This document shows positions 1-12,545 of a DNA stretch of 64,000 nt, in pieces (within the stretch, counting starts at the first letter, position 1; every line of letters starts with the position of its first letter). The stretch is from Haemaphysalis longicornis (Eukaryota > Arthropoda > Arachnida > Ixodida > Ixodidae): the NCBI GenBank assembly GCA_013339765.2, contig CM023452.1, positions 155,786,806 to 155,850,805 on the forward strand, read 5' to 3'. Made by a program: the position numbers and the translations under genes. A model generated the notes under the pieces. The model was not told the origin of the DNA. It did not search any database and saw only the letters and a list, made by a program, of their open reading frames with translations.

Positions 1-1480
1 GAAAATATTACTAAGAATTCCAAATTTCTTTTTCTAGTCTTACGAATACGTGTAGCTTTTCGTGGCATTCAGGAACTCAGTCAGTCATGAGTGGAATGAG
101 GATCTCTAAAATAAACTTCAATGATTTTTCAAATACAGTAGCCAACCGTTTTTGGCATATGCCTCCAAGCATGGCCTCTGGTAACGGTCTGGCTACATGC
201 ATGATTTAATATTTAATTTTTATTAACCTAATTTACATTTTGATCTTTTCGCTTTTGCACAAATGCATCAGCGGAAAATGGTTTCTTCTCATTGCTTGTG
301 CCATTTTTGCAAAACAGTGCCAAAGCATATCAAACAGCTCCGTTGAGGCTAGAATTGTGGTACAGCAAAAAAAAAATATTTCTGATGAGAAGAGCGAATG
401 CCGCTTTTTGTCACAGTACGTTTGTGTAAGTAGACTAAATCCTGTATGCGCTGGCACAAAACTTGAAAATAAAACAGTGATAATTGCTTTCCATGGGAGT
501 TCTCCTCAGGCCGCCGAACTGTGCCCTTGCAATGACAGTTCAGGCAGTTTTTCCCAGAAAGATGAAGAGAATGATGCCTGCCGTCATTGCCACAACAAAA
601 CCACAAAATCTAAGACCCGTGTCAAGGGAGACAATCATCAACGAAATGTTTCTAAGACTGGTATTCTGGTAGTTAGTTAATGGTGACGTTTGCTACTGTA
701 CAACCGCACGTGGCGAAACCTAGTGAAGTTTAGGCGAGGCACAACTTGCACAAATGAAAATAACTGCTCCTTTATCCCCACAGTATGTGGCGTATCACTA
801 CACTGCACGAAATGGGGAGTATATTCTTTATTTAGTGATTATTGCACCAGCAGTGCGGAATGGTGTGAAAGATTTTGCTAAAGTGGTGATACTTTTGTTA
901 CCTACACCCACTATCAACATGCCACAACGTCCGAACACTTCGCCCTTTCTCTCACCCTAATGTCTTCCAAGCCTCGCCCTTCACTTCTCACCATCCTCCC
1001 TCCCGCTGCTCATGTATAGAAGCCACATACAAAAATTCGGTGCCTGGTACGTGATCTACTTATATACTTATGAGAGGCAAGGCAAATTGTAGTCCATCGC
1101 CCTATGAAGAAAGCTGGTGCATCTGAGTTTGTTTTGTGGGCGCGTGTAGAGTAAAAAAGAGACAGAGGGGGAATCACATTGCAGAATTTGAGCAAACACT
1201 AGAGAACAAAAATATGTTAAATCTTGCCCTTCAAACATCTGCCACAAAGCAACTGCTACAAAACGCCAGGCATAAGAGGAACAAAAAACTGCGGAGTTAA
1301 GTATTTTAACAGTGAAACATTTATCATGAATGGGACGGCTTTACTACATGTTCGGAATTATCATGAGGCACGTGTTTGTGTGATCAAGCATTCGACACCA
1401 TTTGGGAGGTAGCCCGCGACAAGCTAGCTAGGTAGCGGTACAATAGTTCTGCAATCCGACGCCATATAAGACACCTGTGC
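1..1480. other. No gene recognised
   Basis: AT-rich sequence with only short chance reading frames. The longest plus frame (240-680) opens at TTG, has no internal ATG and is not in a recognisable family, although its start would be hydrophobic and it is cysteine-bearing. I see no splice-site pair or promoter that would rescue it. Confidence 0.5.
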
Positions 1481-1666
1481 CCGAGGGGGGAGGGGGGGGC
1501 AGGTCGTGTTGCCGGTTTTATGCACTAAACAGCTTGCGGACCATCCGCCACCGCTTCGGCAGCTTTAGTACTCGCGTCCTGGCTTTTGGCGGGTCTCATC
1601 TCCTGTAACCACCCGCTGCCGACTACACTCATTACCCACCCGCTGCCGGCTACAGCAGATGATACG

Positions 1667-1709
1667 AACCCAAGTGCACGCGCTGCCGGTGCACTTGTGC
1701 ACTTGGGTT
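1667..1709. repeat. Short perfect inverted repeat (hairpin)
   Basis: A 13-bp arm AACCCAAGTGCAC (1667-1679) is followed after 17 bases by its perfect reverse complement (1697-1709). Just upstream a 20-bp sequence containing ACCCGCTGCCG is repeated in direct orientation (about 1607-1626 and 1633-1652). No element boundary could be assigned. Confidence 0.7.
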
Positions 1710-4700
1710 TCTATAATCTGGTTCGCTTCAATTGCCCACCTTCGGCGCAGAGCCGACAGGTGTGGCTTTGGCATCCCAAGTGCAACCCCACCGTCCCTTC
1801 CTCTTGCACTTCTCTCTGCCCGACTTCGTCTTTTTCACATACTACTCTTCGCTTCAAAGAACACTTTTCTGGATGGCTGGCATTACACGCAGATTATCCA
1901 CATATAAGTTGTTTGAAGGCAGGCTTTGTTCTGTGTGTTGCTGCCCCAAATAATTTACAAGCTCTACTTGGGTAGTACACCATTTGCGTGTCCGAGAAAT
2001 TCTTCGTAGCTCAGTCTCGCAAATATACGTTATGAGGAGGAGCATCTGGCCACTTAGGATTAGTTGCTTTCACAGGACACAGATACCCATTAAAGGTGCA
2101 ATATGCATATATTCCACGAGTGGTTTATCATCACTTGTATAACTTGTCAATGGTGTAAACATCCCGCCAGTAGGTAATGGTCTTCTCAAACTGCCTTAAG
2201 CGATGCGCTAACGCGATGCTCTGCAATCTGCTGTTGTGAAGATATTCCTTTTGTTGGTTCGGTATAGCTCTACATCATTGAACCCGTATGGTTCAAATCA
2301 GTTAAAACAGATACCAAAGCTCATTTTTACCTTTACGCCCAAAAAAACAAGTATATAAAAATACCGTGTGTGCAACAATATATCATGGCCTAATTCTACT
2401 AACCCGCAGCCCAATTCGCATGAGTCGTTCGATTAAGTATTCCTATGCACTGCAGTGCGAGCTTAATGTCCCAGAAAGCATACTCTGGAATTGTAGCAAG
2501 GTAACGTGCAGAAAAAGATCTATCCTGCATCTTACCAGCTTCGAGTGAAAACAACTAGGCTATACGGACCAAGATAAAATTTTGGCGGTCCCGTGGACCA
2601 CCGCAATCAATCCGCCGCATAGAAAGTATGCGGAAAATGGGCTAATACCCGATGCATGCAAAAATGGATCTTTCAGGTGATTACGCTTTATTATTCGCCT
2701 TTAGTACAACAATATTATTTGTCGATCGCTGACTTTTGACGTAAAATGTGTCAAAATATAACGCATTTCAAATATTTCCTGTCTTTGGCGACAGCTGTGT
2801 GACGTATTTTCTACCAAGAAAAAACTTGATGGTTGCTACCATCTTCTGTTAGGCTGCGATATAGTGTTAGATGAAAATATGCTACACACTTTGATGATGA
2901 AATGGTCTTAAGAACCTGCATGCAGCTGACTCAAAAAACTGTTTCATAGAGGTGTCTTGTCCACTTCAGCTTACCTTTCGGTGGTTTTAACCAGGTCACC
3001 TCTACTGAACCAGGGGCGGGAAAGGTACTTGCAGCGACCTTACTGCTGTTTAGAGCAAAAGGAGTTAGCGCGGTCGCACTGGTGTCACTGCAAACCAATT
3101 ACAAAAAAAGAATATTTAGCCTGTTTCGAAAGACAGAACTATCATTCATAAAAGCTTCAAGGACTTTCATTGTATATTATACACTTCTTGTACGAGCACA
3201 TTCCTTTAGTAGTAAGATGGTATGTTTACATCATGAGTGGGTGTGTTGTTCCCAAACCATTAACGCTCTGTGCTGTATTGTCTTGACATTTTACTTCCGT
3301 TCACAAGATCGAGAAAAACATCCTGTAGGGGCCAATAGGAAACAACGCGGCGATGCTGTATCATCCATACAAAATGAATGTATACCAGTCAAATGACCAG
3401 CCTGCAAGCTGCAAGCCTGCCCTGTTAATTTCGCGCACTCTGTACTCTTGGGTAAATGAGTATAGACGCTGGTGCTTCATAGGCTACGCAGATTAAACTG
3501 TATCTGTCAGTGCATCTTCTCTCTATATTTCTCTCTATCTACCTTTATACCCCCCCCCCACTGTAGTTAGAAAAAAAACTGTATATGTGTGCCTTTGAAA
3601 TCTCCCGAGATATTGAGGCACTGGGACACCAGTCAGATGCGGTGGCACCCGAAATTCAAGGGTCACTAGTCCCGCAATTATGGTAACCAACGAATTACCT
3701 ACTCATTGGTGAGAAGCAACATATCAGTTGGTTTCTTCTCGCCTACTGTATACTGGCATCTGTGCTAGTACAAAGAACAGTGCTGTGCCTTCATGTTGAT
3801 TTTTTAAATGTAATTGTTATGGAGCATAAGCGTGTTTTCTAAGCTAGAGTTTACGTTTAACGAAATTTCTATGCCACGTTGGTCAAGAAACTACGGGCGA
3901 TTTCAAATACCAGAAAACAGATTGCGAAATCATTAAAAAAGTTTTCAATACAGCTAATTTGGCAGTTGCGCTGCTTAGGTGGCGTATGTGTGTATGTCGT
4001 CAGGTACGTGGTCCTTTTGTGAATATTAAAGATATTTGCTATTACAAACGCATGGCGAAATCATTAGCAATGTGGGAAACCACCATTCCAGCATAACAGG
4101 CAAATTTTGGGCTGAACGTTTGCTTTTCTCGTACTTATAATTTTTTGCCGTATTTCTGATCAAGCAGAGGGGAGCATAACTCCAGATAATGATATTTTCC
4201 GTAATAAGACAACGGATATTCTTCAGTTGCTCTAAGGAGCGCACAAAGAATAGCGCCAGAAGAGTTCTGTGGAATGTGATGTCCGGCAGCTATACGGCAC
4301 TTTGTATAGTAGTCCAGATGAACTTCTTTTATTGACCCGCATCTGTTCGAATAAAAATGGTGTTTCAGAGTTAGTTTTCGTACTGTATTAAGCGGCGTTT
4401 CTGTGTTGGTTTGATGGCCGGTGCAAATAAAAATGTGCTATAAATATTGTTGCTGTGGGCAAACGATTGATGACTTTGTTGAAATACACAAAATAATAAA
4501 TAGCTTTCACGAACAGAATGTTGAGTAAGATTTATTTTGTCGGATTTTTACTTCTATTTGGAAGTTCAAAAATTTAGTACGCGCTGGAGGCGGTGTTGGA
4601 GTTGGCGTCGCCGTGAGGAGCAGAGAATGGTTCTGACTGGACAGCGAAGTGCTTCAAAGCATGATATTTTTGGAGAACTGAGTCCAATTCAGATGCATGA

Positions 4701-5170
4701 AATAAATCAGATATTCCTGTAATGGCTAGAAAAACTGGGCATCTTTTTTTCTAGAAAAAGTTGCTACAAAATATGTCAGATAACGCACAGCGAACGTGTA
4801 CGCAGATCATATTCCATATCGAAAATGAGGCAGACCCTGTTGAGGCACAGATCGAAACGATCCATATCCCCCGTGACAGTGCACTTTTATTGGGAAGTTG
4901 TATAACCAACAGAGCAGCCTTATTTTAAGTTCCCACGTATAAGCTAGGATTATAAAATCGAAATTATTGAATAGAATTTTGATAAATAATTATATACCCA
5001 ATAATAGGTATTTATTTACTTCAAATTAAACTAATTTAGGCAGCAACATTCGCCAGCTGACATGTGAAAGTTATATACAAGCTTTCATAGAATTGCGTTG
5101 ATGTCCAGCAACAAAGTTTCACTATTTACTCAAATTCTGTTTAGGTGGATTTTCCTCATTGTGAAAGAAA
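1710..5170. other. No gene recognised
   Basis: About 3.4 kb of AT-rich sequence with frequent stops in all frames and a short C run near 3550. No transposon motif, tRNA box pair or long reading frame was recognised. Confidence 0.5.
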
Positions 5171-6530
5171 CTAATCATTTCCCGGTGATATTAAGGACAT
5201 TTGGTTCGCGCTGCTGGGAAACGCGTTCGCATGCACTGAGACACGAGGAAAGTCAAGAGTGCAGCTGCGGATGCGGAACAGCGTTAGGAGGTATTTTCCG
5301 GCAGACCTCATATTAAACACACTCCCCACTACCATATCAGTGCAGGAAACCACCTTTATTGGCAGGGCGAAACTCGCAGAAGCACTGAACGGCCTCGAAC
5401 AGGACAACTATGCTTACGCATTCACGGCCGAGAAAAAGCATTTGAATGTCGTCGGAAATTGTCTTGCCGTGTCTCTGGCGTGTGTTTAAGTTTGAAAGTT
5501 TGGAAGTTTGCACCTCTCTTGCCTTTTTTTCTTCTCGTGTGCACTGCGCTGCTTGATCCTGGCCGCTCCTGCTCTGACGTCGCTGTGGTGGCAAGGAGGA
5601 GCACCCTCAGAATTTCAGAAAGACGTCAGAAGGTGAGCCGGTCCATCGCTACCAACACGTCTCAACAGCCTGTGAGGGCGCCGCAGCCAAACTGCTCAAA
5701 ACTGTTCCCGCAGCGTCGAGAACAGATAGGTGCGAAAGAGTTTTCCCGGATAGCCGATACGCCTGCACTAACAGCTAAAGGGGATGCAGAAAGCGAAAGG
5801 CTGCGGGGTATGGTGGGTCTATGACCTGAGTTAAGCGAATTACAGCGTGAGGACAATAAAATACGACAAGTGCGAGAGATGAGCTACATGGTAAAACAGA
5901 ATAAAAATTCCACACGCGCGTTCGTCCACACGCTGTTTGGCACGACGGTAGTAATACCATGGGAAATCTTGCTTAAACTCTACTGTAAAGAAAAGATCGG
6001 AACCTTGACGTAATGGCAATGTAAACATCTTACAAGCTTCGCGCTTTACATCGATTTCCACAGATAGTGGGAACTCGCCGTTCCGTATAGAAGAACGACA
6101 GCGATAATTAGCTCTGCGGCATTGAATATCAAATGATCTTGAGGCGCAATGAGTATCGCATAAAATGCAGTGACGAAATCGTTTATAAGCAAACGTTTTA
6201 TTGTTACTGACGTCTTGGAGTAAGCAGTACCTCGGCAAGCGTGCGGTTTATTACGGTCAACCAGTTCATTACGCGTTTCTGCATCACATTGGAGTAGGTT
6301 TTTGTACCACTTGAAGCTTCCAATGCGAAGAAAGACTTGCTGCACTTGAGTATCTTTTCAGGAAAATGATTGACAACTCGGTTAAAACGCCGAACACATG
6401 AAATAAATGGGTCATGACTCACAATTTCTCGCATCATTATAGACCAAATAGAAGACCCTAGCGTCTCATCGGCATTGAGGACGTATATAGATGTAGCTGG
6501 TTTGAGGGGTTTTCGGCGAAGCGGGTTGCG
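5171..6530. other. Unassigned reading frames, probably non-coding
   Basis: Several frames of 75-130 codons overlap here on both strands (for example 5259-5489 and 5459-5824 plus, 6204-6533 minus). The two plus frames open at GTG and TTG rather than ATG. The second has a hydrophobic stretch resembling a signal peptide near its start. None carries a domain I recognise, and the same stretch is open on the opposite strand, so I treat them as chance frames or decayed repeat sequence. Confidence 0.4.
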
Positions 6531-6532
6531 CA

Positions 6533-6600
6533 CGTGTACTTGGGGTCTTAAGAAAGTATTTGTCAGGAGGTCGCAGGGCCTCTACACGTTGAATATTTGA
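6533..6600. repeat. Dispersed repeat, copy 1
   Basis: The sequence around CTTGGGGTCT and AAGTATTTGTCA matches a stretch at 9693-9762 in the same orientation, with GCAGGG and a TACAC motif at the same spacing. Two diverged copies of one repeat 3.2 kb apart; the parent family is not identified. Confidence 0.55.
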
Positions 6601-7900
6601 CTGCTTGAATTGCCCTGTGAACTGTATCCTAGGCAAAATATTCCCTAAACGCCATGAAGCCTACTTTGAGATTGCACAAGAAACACAAGTAGAAAAAGCA
6701 CCCCAAACATGATAGGCTAATGGCAAGAACGAAGGTTGGTTAGACCCCTAAAAGTCGCCCCTTCGGCGCACAAGCTGTTCCAGACTTCTTAAGCATGTCA
6801 GTAAGAAGAAGGGATGAAGGCGCTGGTAAACGAAGAGAAAGGTTGCATAACGCACTATTTCTAAAAGCCTAAAAGCACGTGCATGGGGACCTGCTGTGAT
6901 CTAGATTACTACAATTTAGTGTGAAAAATAAGTTTCTGTAACGTAAGAACACGGTCACCCGAAACGCTATGTACAGTTTATCATTGTGGCATAGGGTTGT
7001 TTATAACACGACCGAGTTCATTTTTAAAATAGCTTCGTTTTGAATCCAGAGGTTGTGCTAAGAATGTGTGCCCGGAATTAACGGTATTCGAGTTTTTTTT
7101 TACTTTGTATTTTTGTGTGTTCTCGTTTCAGGCATTCTTTCGAAATCAGTCGAGGGAGTCTTTCCATGGGTAAGAAATTCTGTCTTGGCGCCTTAATATT
7201 AAAGCAGTTTCGACATAGTCTCTCAAAGTTTCAGTTGCTCAATTCGATCTCCTAATGAGCCCTGAAAAACCCGCTACATGTAGGTTGCGCGCTGTTAACG
7301 GTATTTGATATTGTGGGAGTAACTATGAAAAGAAGATGATCATCAGTTCTAGAAATTTCAAATATGCCATGCCTGGGACCGTGTTCAGTGTTCCAGAAGT
7401 CAAGTTGGCTTCCAATGTGCATAAATGTTTCAAACCATAACCAGTACACATTCCTTACACTTATTACTAGGAGTGGCGGCTGCAAACATTGTGCTCTGGT
7501 ATTTTTTACGCTAGTGGCCTTTTTTTAACAATGAATGCATGTATGACATAAAGCTGAAAAGCACTTGTAATAAATAGGAGGAAGCTCACACGAATGCGTA
7601 AGACTTGGAGGTGGCGGGCCTGTACACAACTTGAAAGATCATCGCGACGGCATAGGTCCACGATTGCAGGCGATTTGCTTCTCCATCGCTGCCGCACTGA
7701 CCTTTACTCCATCATTGTTACTATAAGTGTGAGCTGTCTTCATTTTTTTGAAAGCGATAATCATTGGACATCACTTTGGAGGAGCGTACGGAATAGAATG
7801 AACACTGAAGTCTTGTTTCCAACAATTGTTGTTATGACTACTGCGTGCGTTGGAGTTTTTTGGCCTATCTTGGCCAATCTCCCTAAGTCGATGTGCTTGT
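6600..7900. other. No gene recognised
   Basis: AT-rich, stop-dense sequence. The reading frames 7252-7485 (minus) and 7594-7905 (plus) resemble no family I know and overlap open frames on the opposite strand. Confidence 0.45.
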
Positions 7901-7904
7901 CTTG

Positions 7905-8131
7905 AGTATCGTCTGCCGTGGACACACGAGCGCTCGAAGTTTCTTGTTTCTATCTTGCAAGCGTTCGCCTCAATCAAGGCCAATCTCCACAATTGGCTAA
8001 GCTTGGCTTAACAAACGTGCGCAGGGGACTCTGGGCGCCACTGCGACGAACACCGACACGAGCGCTCGGAATTTGGTTACTATCAGTTCCACCCGAGTAG
8101 TGCAGAAGCCTTTATAGGCGGGCCAAATAAA

Positions 8132-8184
<53 letters not shown>

Positions 8185-8185
8185 T
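7905..8185 (+). mobile_element. LINE or SINE 3' end with TC-repeat tail
   Basis: A moderately GC-rich stretch ends in GGGCCAAATAAATCTCTCTCC, which holds a polyadenylation signal followed at once by a long CT/TC dinucleotide run (about 8133-8181). The same arrangement, AATAAA-like signal then TC repeat, marks the 3' end of the I-like LINE at 25.4 kb (on the other strand), so this is probably the 3' end of a related element. The 5' boundary is not visible and no coding sequence is kept. Confidence 0.5.
8133..8181. repeat. (TC)n microsatellite
   Basis: Nearly pure CT/TC dinucleotide tract directly downstream of an AATAAA-type signal, interpreted as the expanded tail of a retroelement. Confidence 0.9.
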
Positions 8186-8189
8186 CTTT

Positions 8190-9690
8190 CTCTGTCTTGG
8201 TTTTGTTAACGGCCTGGCGGTCACCCCGAGGATCGGGATCACGTGCACTCTGCATTTTCTTGATATTTTTAACTGCGGACACGGAAGTCGAACGATTTGC
8301 TATACAGCTTCGCTGTTAAAACGACGGCGAGCAGTGAATGACGCAATAAGCAACGCATTTTCACACTGCCAGGCTGTATTATTTGGATATAATCCGAGCA
8401 CATTTCCCTAATACTAAAATTAAGATGCCTGGCGTAGTATACAGACCAAGAATGTATACTGCCACGCCGCCATGGCAGCTATTTCAACGATTGATCAGCT
8501 GCACAGCAAGGAAAGTAGTAAAAGTGTGTCGTTTTGAATATAAGGATGTCCCGCATATGAAAATTACTAGAAGTGGTTTGCTTTTAGGTGGTAATAGATG
8601 ATGTCACGCAATGCTTCCTTAGGGTTCAGACATAGCAATATATAAGTAATCTGCATGAAACTCACAAATGTGAAGTTTGAAATAAAAAGCTAGATATAAT
8701 TTCAGTAGAGCCAATTAGTAGCTGGTGCAAAAAGGAGTGAACAAAAAATCGATACTTTCGTCTCACAAGCAATGCGGAAATGCTTGCAGGCTTCAGGATA
8801 TTTTGAACCTATCACCGTATCAGAAAGAAGCACCTTTTTTTGTTTTTTTGCGTTCGCATATTTTCCCGAAGAATCTTCGTCATCTAGGAACCGATGCCGT
8901 ATGCAGAAGTTCGGTCTTTTTTGTGCAAATTAAGGTGTCGATTATCCAGTTGGTCTTTTTGTGCCGCCTTTGAAAATTTGTTCTTCTTTGGCCCCGATAA
9001 ATAAGTTACATATGGCTTTAGATGTGATATACGAACCATTGTATTATATTTGTACAATTATTACTGTATCTTTGCTTTACGACTTCGCCAGTTTTTATAC
9101 TCTCACTACTGCTGGCCCTTTGTTTTCATAACAGTGATATTTAGAATTGTAGGTTTACCGTGGATTACGATGTACGTTAAACTAATATGCAAGGATTCAT
9201 TTATTACGCGTTAAATTTACTAGGTGACAACACCTCGACCAACAGCGTATTTATGCCCTTGTAACAATGTACCTGGAAACCACCTTAGCGGCCTTGTAAC
9301 ATCTAGAATCATTTTCCTGGGAAATTAAAACTAAAGTAGTATGACACCCACTGTTGTCATCAATGAAAAGGGTGAGACCCGTCCTCTGCCACTCGTGATA
9401 TGAAAGTCCTAATGTATAATGGTATTTGTGTGTTTTTACCCCGCCACTAAGGGCGCCCGAAGGTCACAAAACTCTCTAATAGTCATTTTGGTCTCCGCGC
9501 CGTTTATCGCGTATTTTATCATTCAAGTGCGCCATGAGAAACCGGGCCCAAAAGGCAAGAGGCCGATCCCGGAAAGGAAAGCAACACATTATAGACTGCC
9601 ACCATCAGTGTCTCGTGCTCGCGGATCGCGTACTAGAAACAAATAGGGTATTACCGAAATTCATTATGTTCATTTGACACTGATATAAGT
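8190..9690. other. No gene recognised
   Basis: AT-rich. The frames at 8383-8601, 8725-8973 and 9419-9646 are short and match nothing I can name. No repeat ends were located. Confidence 0.45.
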
Positions 9691-9692
9691 GG

Positions 9693-9762
9693 GCGTCCTT
9701 AGCGCACTTGGGGTCTCATGGAAGTATTTGTGACGAGGCTGCAGGGACTTTACACTTCGTTA
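9693..9762. repeat. Dispersed repeat, copy 2
   Basis: Second copy of the 6533-6600 sequence, again with the CTTGGGGTCT and AAGTATTTGT motifs followed by GCAGGGAC and ACAC. Same orientation, several mismatches. Confidence 0.55.
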
Positions 9763-10428
9763 CAAAAATGCAGTTCGTCCCCTTCAAAAAGCTGTTGCCA
9801 GCAATGCGTTCTGAAAGAGTTTTGAAGACGGCTTTAAAGGTGCCAAAATTATAGCACAGGAGTGTACACATAGGCATTCCGAACAGTAGCATGGTGGCGG
9901 TTTCAGGAATGTTTCGGCAAGCGGAGGCGACATAAGCTGTAATACAGCGGCTATGGCGGGTGCAATGCGCCGAGCCAGTCCTATGATATCAGCGGTTACC
10001 TTGCTTTCATTAAAAACTATTTTTTCGAGATACGGTTTCTCAAGTTGTAGATGTCTGTTAAATTAAAGTACTATATATGTCGACTTGATTTCTATGCTCC
10101 TGCTTTGCCTCCCACTTGCTAACTGTTGTTTGTCCAAATGATAAGGCTTATGTTCACCTTTCCATACTACCAATAGATGGTAATGATGTTAGGAATGGAT
10201 ACCACAGAAGGTATGATTAAGACGCTGCCCTTTCAGGGTCGAAATTAGAAGGCGGTCAGGTTCTGAAAGGTCAAGTAGGAACGGCGACTTTAAGAGATGG
10301 ATTTATTGTGATGCGGCGCTTTGTCGGAAAGACTACAGCCAAGTGAGGCCCGTCCACTCTTTTCAAAATTCAAGCAGAAATAGCTCGCATGCAAGCAACT
10401 TGCCTCGATCCGGTTGTATCAGCGACGT

Positions 10429-10537
10429 TAAAATTTGTGCTTGCCCCACAATGTGAAATAAACCATGGCAAAAATTGCAGGTAGCTAAAATAAAAGTGGT
10501 TACACGCAAGTGGTGCGACAGATAGGCAGGGCAAACT
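10429..10537. repeat. Inverted repeat arm (pairs with 14388-14497)
   Basis: About 109 bp including TTGTGCTTGCCCCACA and GGTTACACGCAAGTGGT recurs in reverse complement at 14388-14497 with roughly 10-15 percent mismatch by eye. The two arms bracket about 3.9 kb that contains the P-like element. Most simply they are two oppositely oriented copies of a dispersed repeat. Confidence 0.75.
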
Positions 10538-12108
10538 AAAACGTTCCTCACAAAGTACAAGATGCCTAAGCCCACGGTGTTCCCGTAATATCCCCTTATA
10601 TATTTTTTTCCCTTGCAAACCGCCAGGTGTAGCGTTCAAAGCACAATCGTATTTCTGGCGTGGTTTCTTTTTCCTGAGCAGGTAGGACACAGCAGAAGCT
10701 ATTTCCACTGTAGGCGGCAGGCGGAACAGGCGCTGTAAAAGGAATGTTTCCTCCTGGCATATTCTTTGTCACCGATTGAAGGCAATGGGTCGGAACAGGG
10801 TTCAACTTTTACAAGCCATTCCTAAAGTCAACGAGAGGATTACGTGCCCACCTCGAGTAATAACCCACATAGCAGAACGCTAACACGAATGCGCGACCGA
10901 CACCGACCTAAGCCTTACAAAAAACAACCTAGCCAGATATACGGCCGCACCACGACATCATGAATTTTAACGCCCTACGTGAGTACACATAGCCAGAGGA
11001 GGGGAAACAGGCGAGAGAAGACTAAAGCAGAATGCATGTTCCAACGGTGGTAAGCGTAACATTGCTTCCTTGAAGTGATGAAACAATAGCGCGTTTTTTT
11101 CTCCCTATCGTGGGCTTACGATGCGTTCGCCCTTTACCTTGCAGAAGAGAAATTGTACTGCCTGTCCGCAAGACGAGGACAAAGCATCTCACCACAGCAT
11201 CTCCATTATTTTGACACTTTTATTAGGAAGCTCTGTGACCCAAAGAAGTATTTGGAGTGCCAGATTCTACGGAGCACCTTCGCTGCTCCAACGTGGTCTA
11301 CATGAGCAAATAATAGCGTTGTAGCCCTCACTCACAATCGTACAATGTAGTAAAACTCAGAACTTTCTGATCACCTCAACGCCTTTCGTTTGACCAATAA
11401 GCATACAATATGTATGTGCATGAACATTTGGACCACGCCGTCATTGTGCATAGTGAGCTCCTTTTGGCTAGCTCCAACAAACAGGTTCAGTGTACGAACC
11501 CCATGGGGCTCGTAAGCAAAATGCGTTCATTTTCCAGTTGCGTTGGTGGCGCTCACGTTGGTGGCACTCACAGCTCGCAGTCGTTAGAGTTCCTCTTTAT
11601 AGCTCCCGCAGGGAGCTAAGAGTTGCGCTACCGCCCGCCATCTTGTTATCCGAATTGCTTTGGGAAAACCGCCCGACGCGAGTGTAGGAGCCTCGCCAGC
11701 CCGGCGGCCGACGCGCGGTGTTGGCGCTTCGGTCGGCGGCGCCTTTTGGCGGCGATCATGGAGGAAAGGCGGCGACCATGGAGGAAAGAAAAGCTTAGGA
11801 GAGGCCCTGACGTCACACCCAGCGCAGCCGGAAACGCCATTTCTGTAAGTCGAATGGCGGACCATTGGCCCTCCATGCCATTGGCGGACTCTTTTTGCCT
11901 CTCTCTCTCGGTGCACCTTCTCCACCTCCTCCGTCCTGTATCGCCTCTCTTGTCGTCTGCATCTGCCAGCGCCGAGCCGGCGGAAATCAGCTGATAGGCA
12001 GGTAGAAGGCCGTTTTGCAGCGCGTGACCGTGAACCTAAACGCGCGGTTACACTGTTACACGTCTTCAGTGTGGCCGCAGCAGGTTTGCGAAGCGGCTCG
12101 CTCTAACA

Positions 12109-12402
12109 ATGCCGCAATGCTCGGTGCCAGGCTGCAAGTCGCGATCGGTACCCAAGGAATTGGGCGTCACTTTCCACCGGTAAGTGCATCATTCCGCTGA
12201 CAAGTATTGCTGTACATTGGTGTGAATTCATCCTTTGTTTGCAATCGCCGCCGTTTATAGGATCCCAAGCGATGGAGAACGCCGCAAACAGTGGGCGAAC
12301 GCCGTGCAGCTACCGGACTGGAAAGTGCCCAAGTTTGCGTTGCAGTTTCACTGGCAATCCCAGAGATGACTAGTCAATTAAACGGCCGTTCTATATATAT
12401 AG
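12109..12402 (+). pseudogene. THAP-domain N-terminus of a P-like transposase, two exons, frameshifted
   Basis: Exon 1 (12109-12179) starts at ATG and encodes MPQCSVPGCKSRSVPKELG, giving the first zinc-ligand pair CxxxxC of a C2CH THAP finger. An intron with GTAAGT donor (12180) and TTTATAG acceptor (12260) interrupts in phase 2. Exon 2 continues IPSDGERRKQWANAV, the conserved THAP helix with its tryptophan, then LPDWKVPKFA. At the expected C-x-x-H-F ligand block the frame slips: one frame runs to a stop at 12366-12368, whereas the neighbouring frame shows CS, TGNPRDD and, after a TAG, further THAP-like residues. A second donor, GTAAGC, follows at 12403. THAP domains bind the ends of P elements and are also found in host proteins. 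Here the position inside P-like TIRs argues for the transposase. The domain is broken and should not fold as a complete zinc finger. Confidence 0.85.
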
Positions 12403-12479
12403 GTAAGCAGCACTTCATGCAGATTTCAAGCTAAAAAATTGTGGAATGTTTTTACCGTTGTTCGCGTGCCTTCGATAGA

Positions 12480-12545
12480 ATTTTTTGCGGAGGAGGAGGA
12501 GGGGGAGGAGGCAAAACGTTTTATTGAGTAAAAAAAAATGAGAGG
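12480..12545 (-). repeat. GGA-rich tract and retroelement-like tail
   Basis: On the minus strand a T-rich stretch is followed by ACTCAATAAAACG and a run of TCC triplets, resembling a polyadenylation signal near a retroelement 3' end. Too short to classify. Confidence 0.3.

Noticed and set aside
240..680. 146-codon plus frame with a hydrophobic start and several cysteines, resembling a small secreted protein
   Set aside because: It opens at TTG, has no internal ATG, is not in a family I recognise, and no upstream exon or promoter could be seen.
5459..5824. 121-codon plus frame with a signal-peptide-like segment
   Set aside because: It starts at TTG, has no ATG, and overlaps open minus-strand frames of similar length; coding support is absent.
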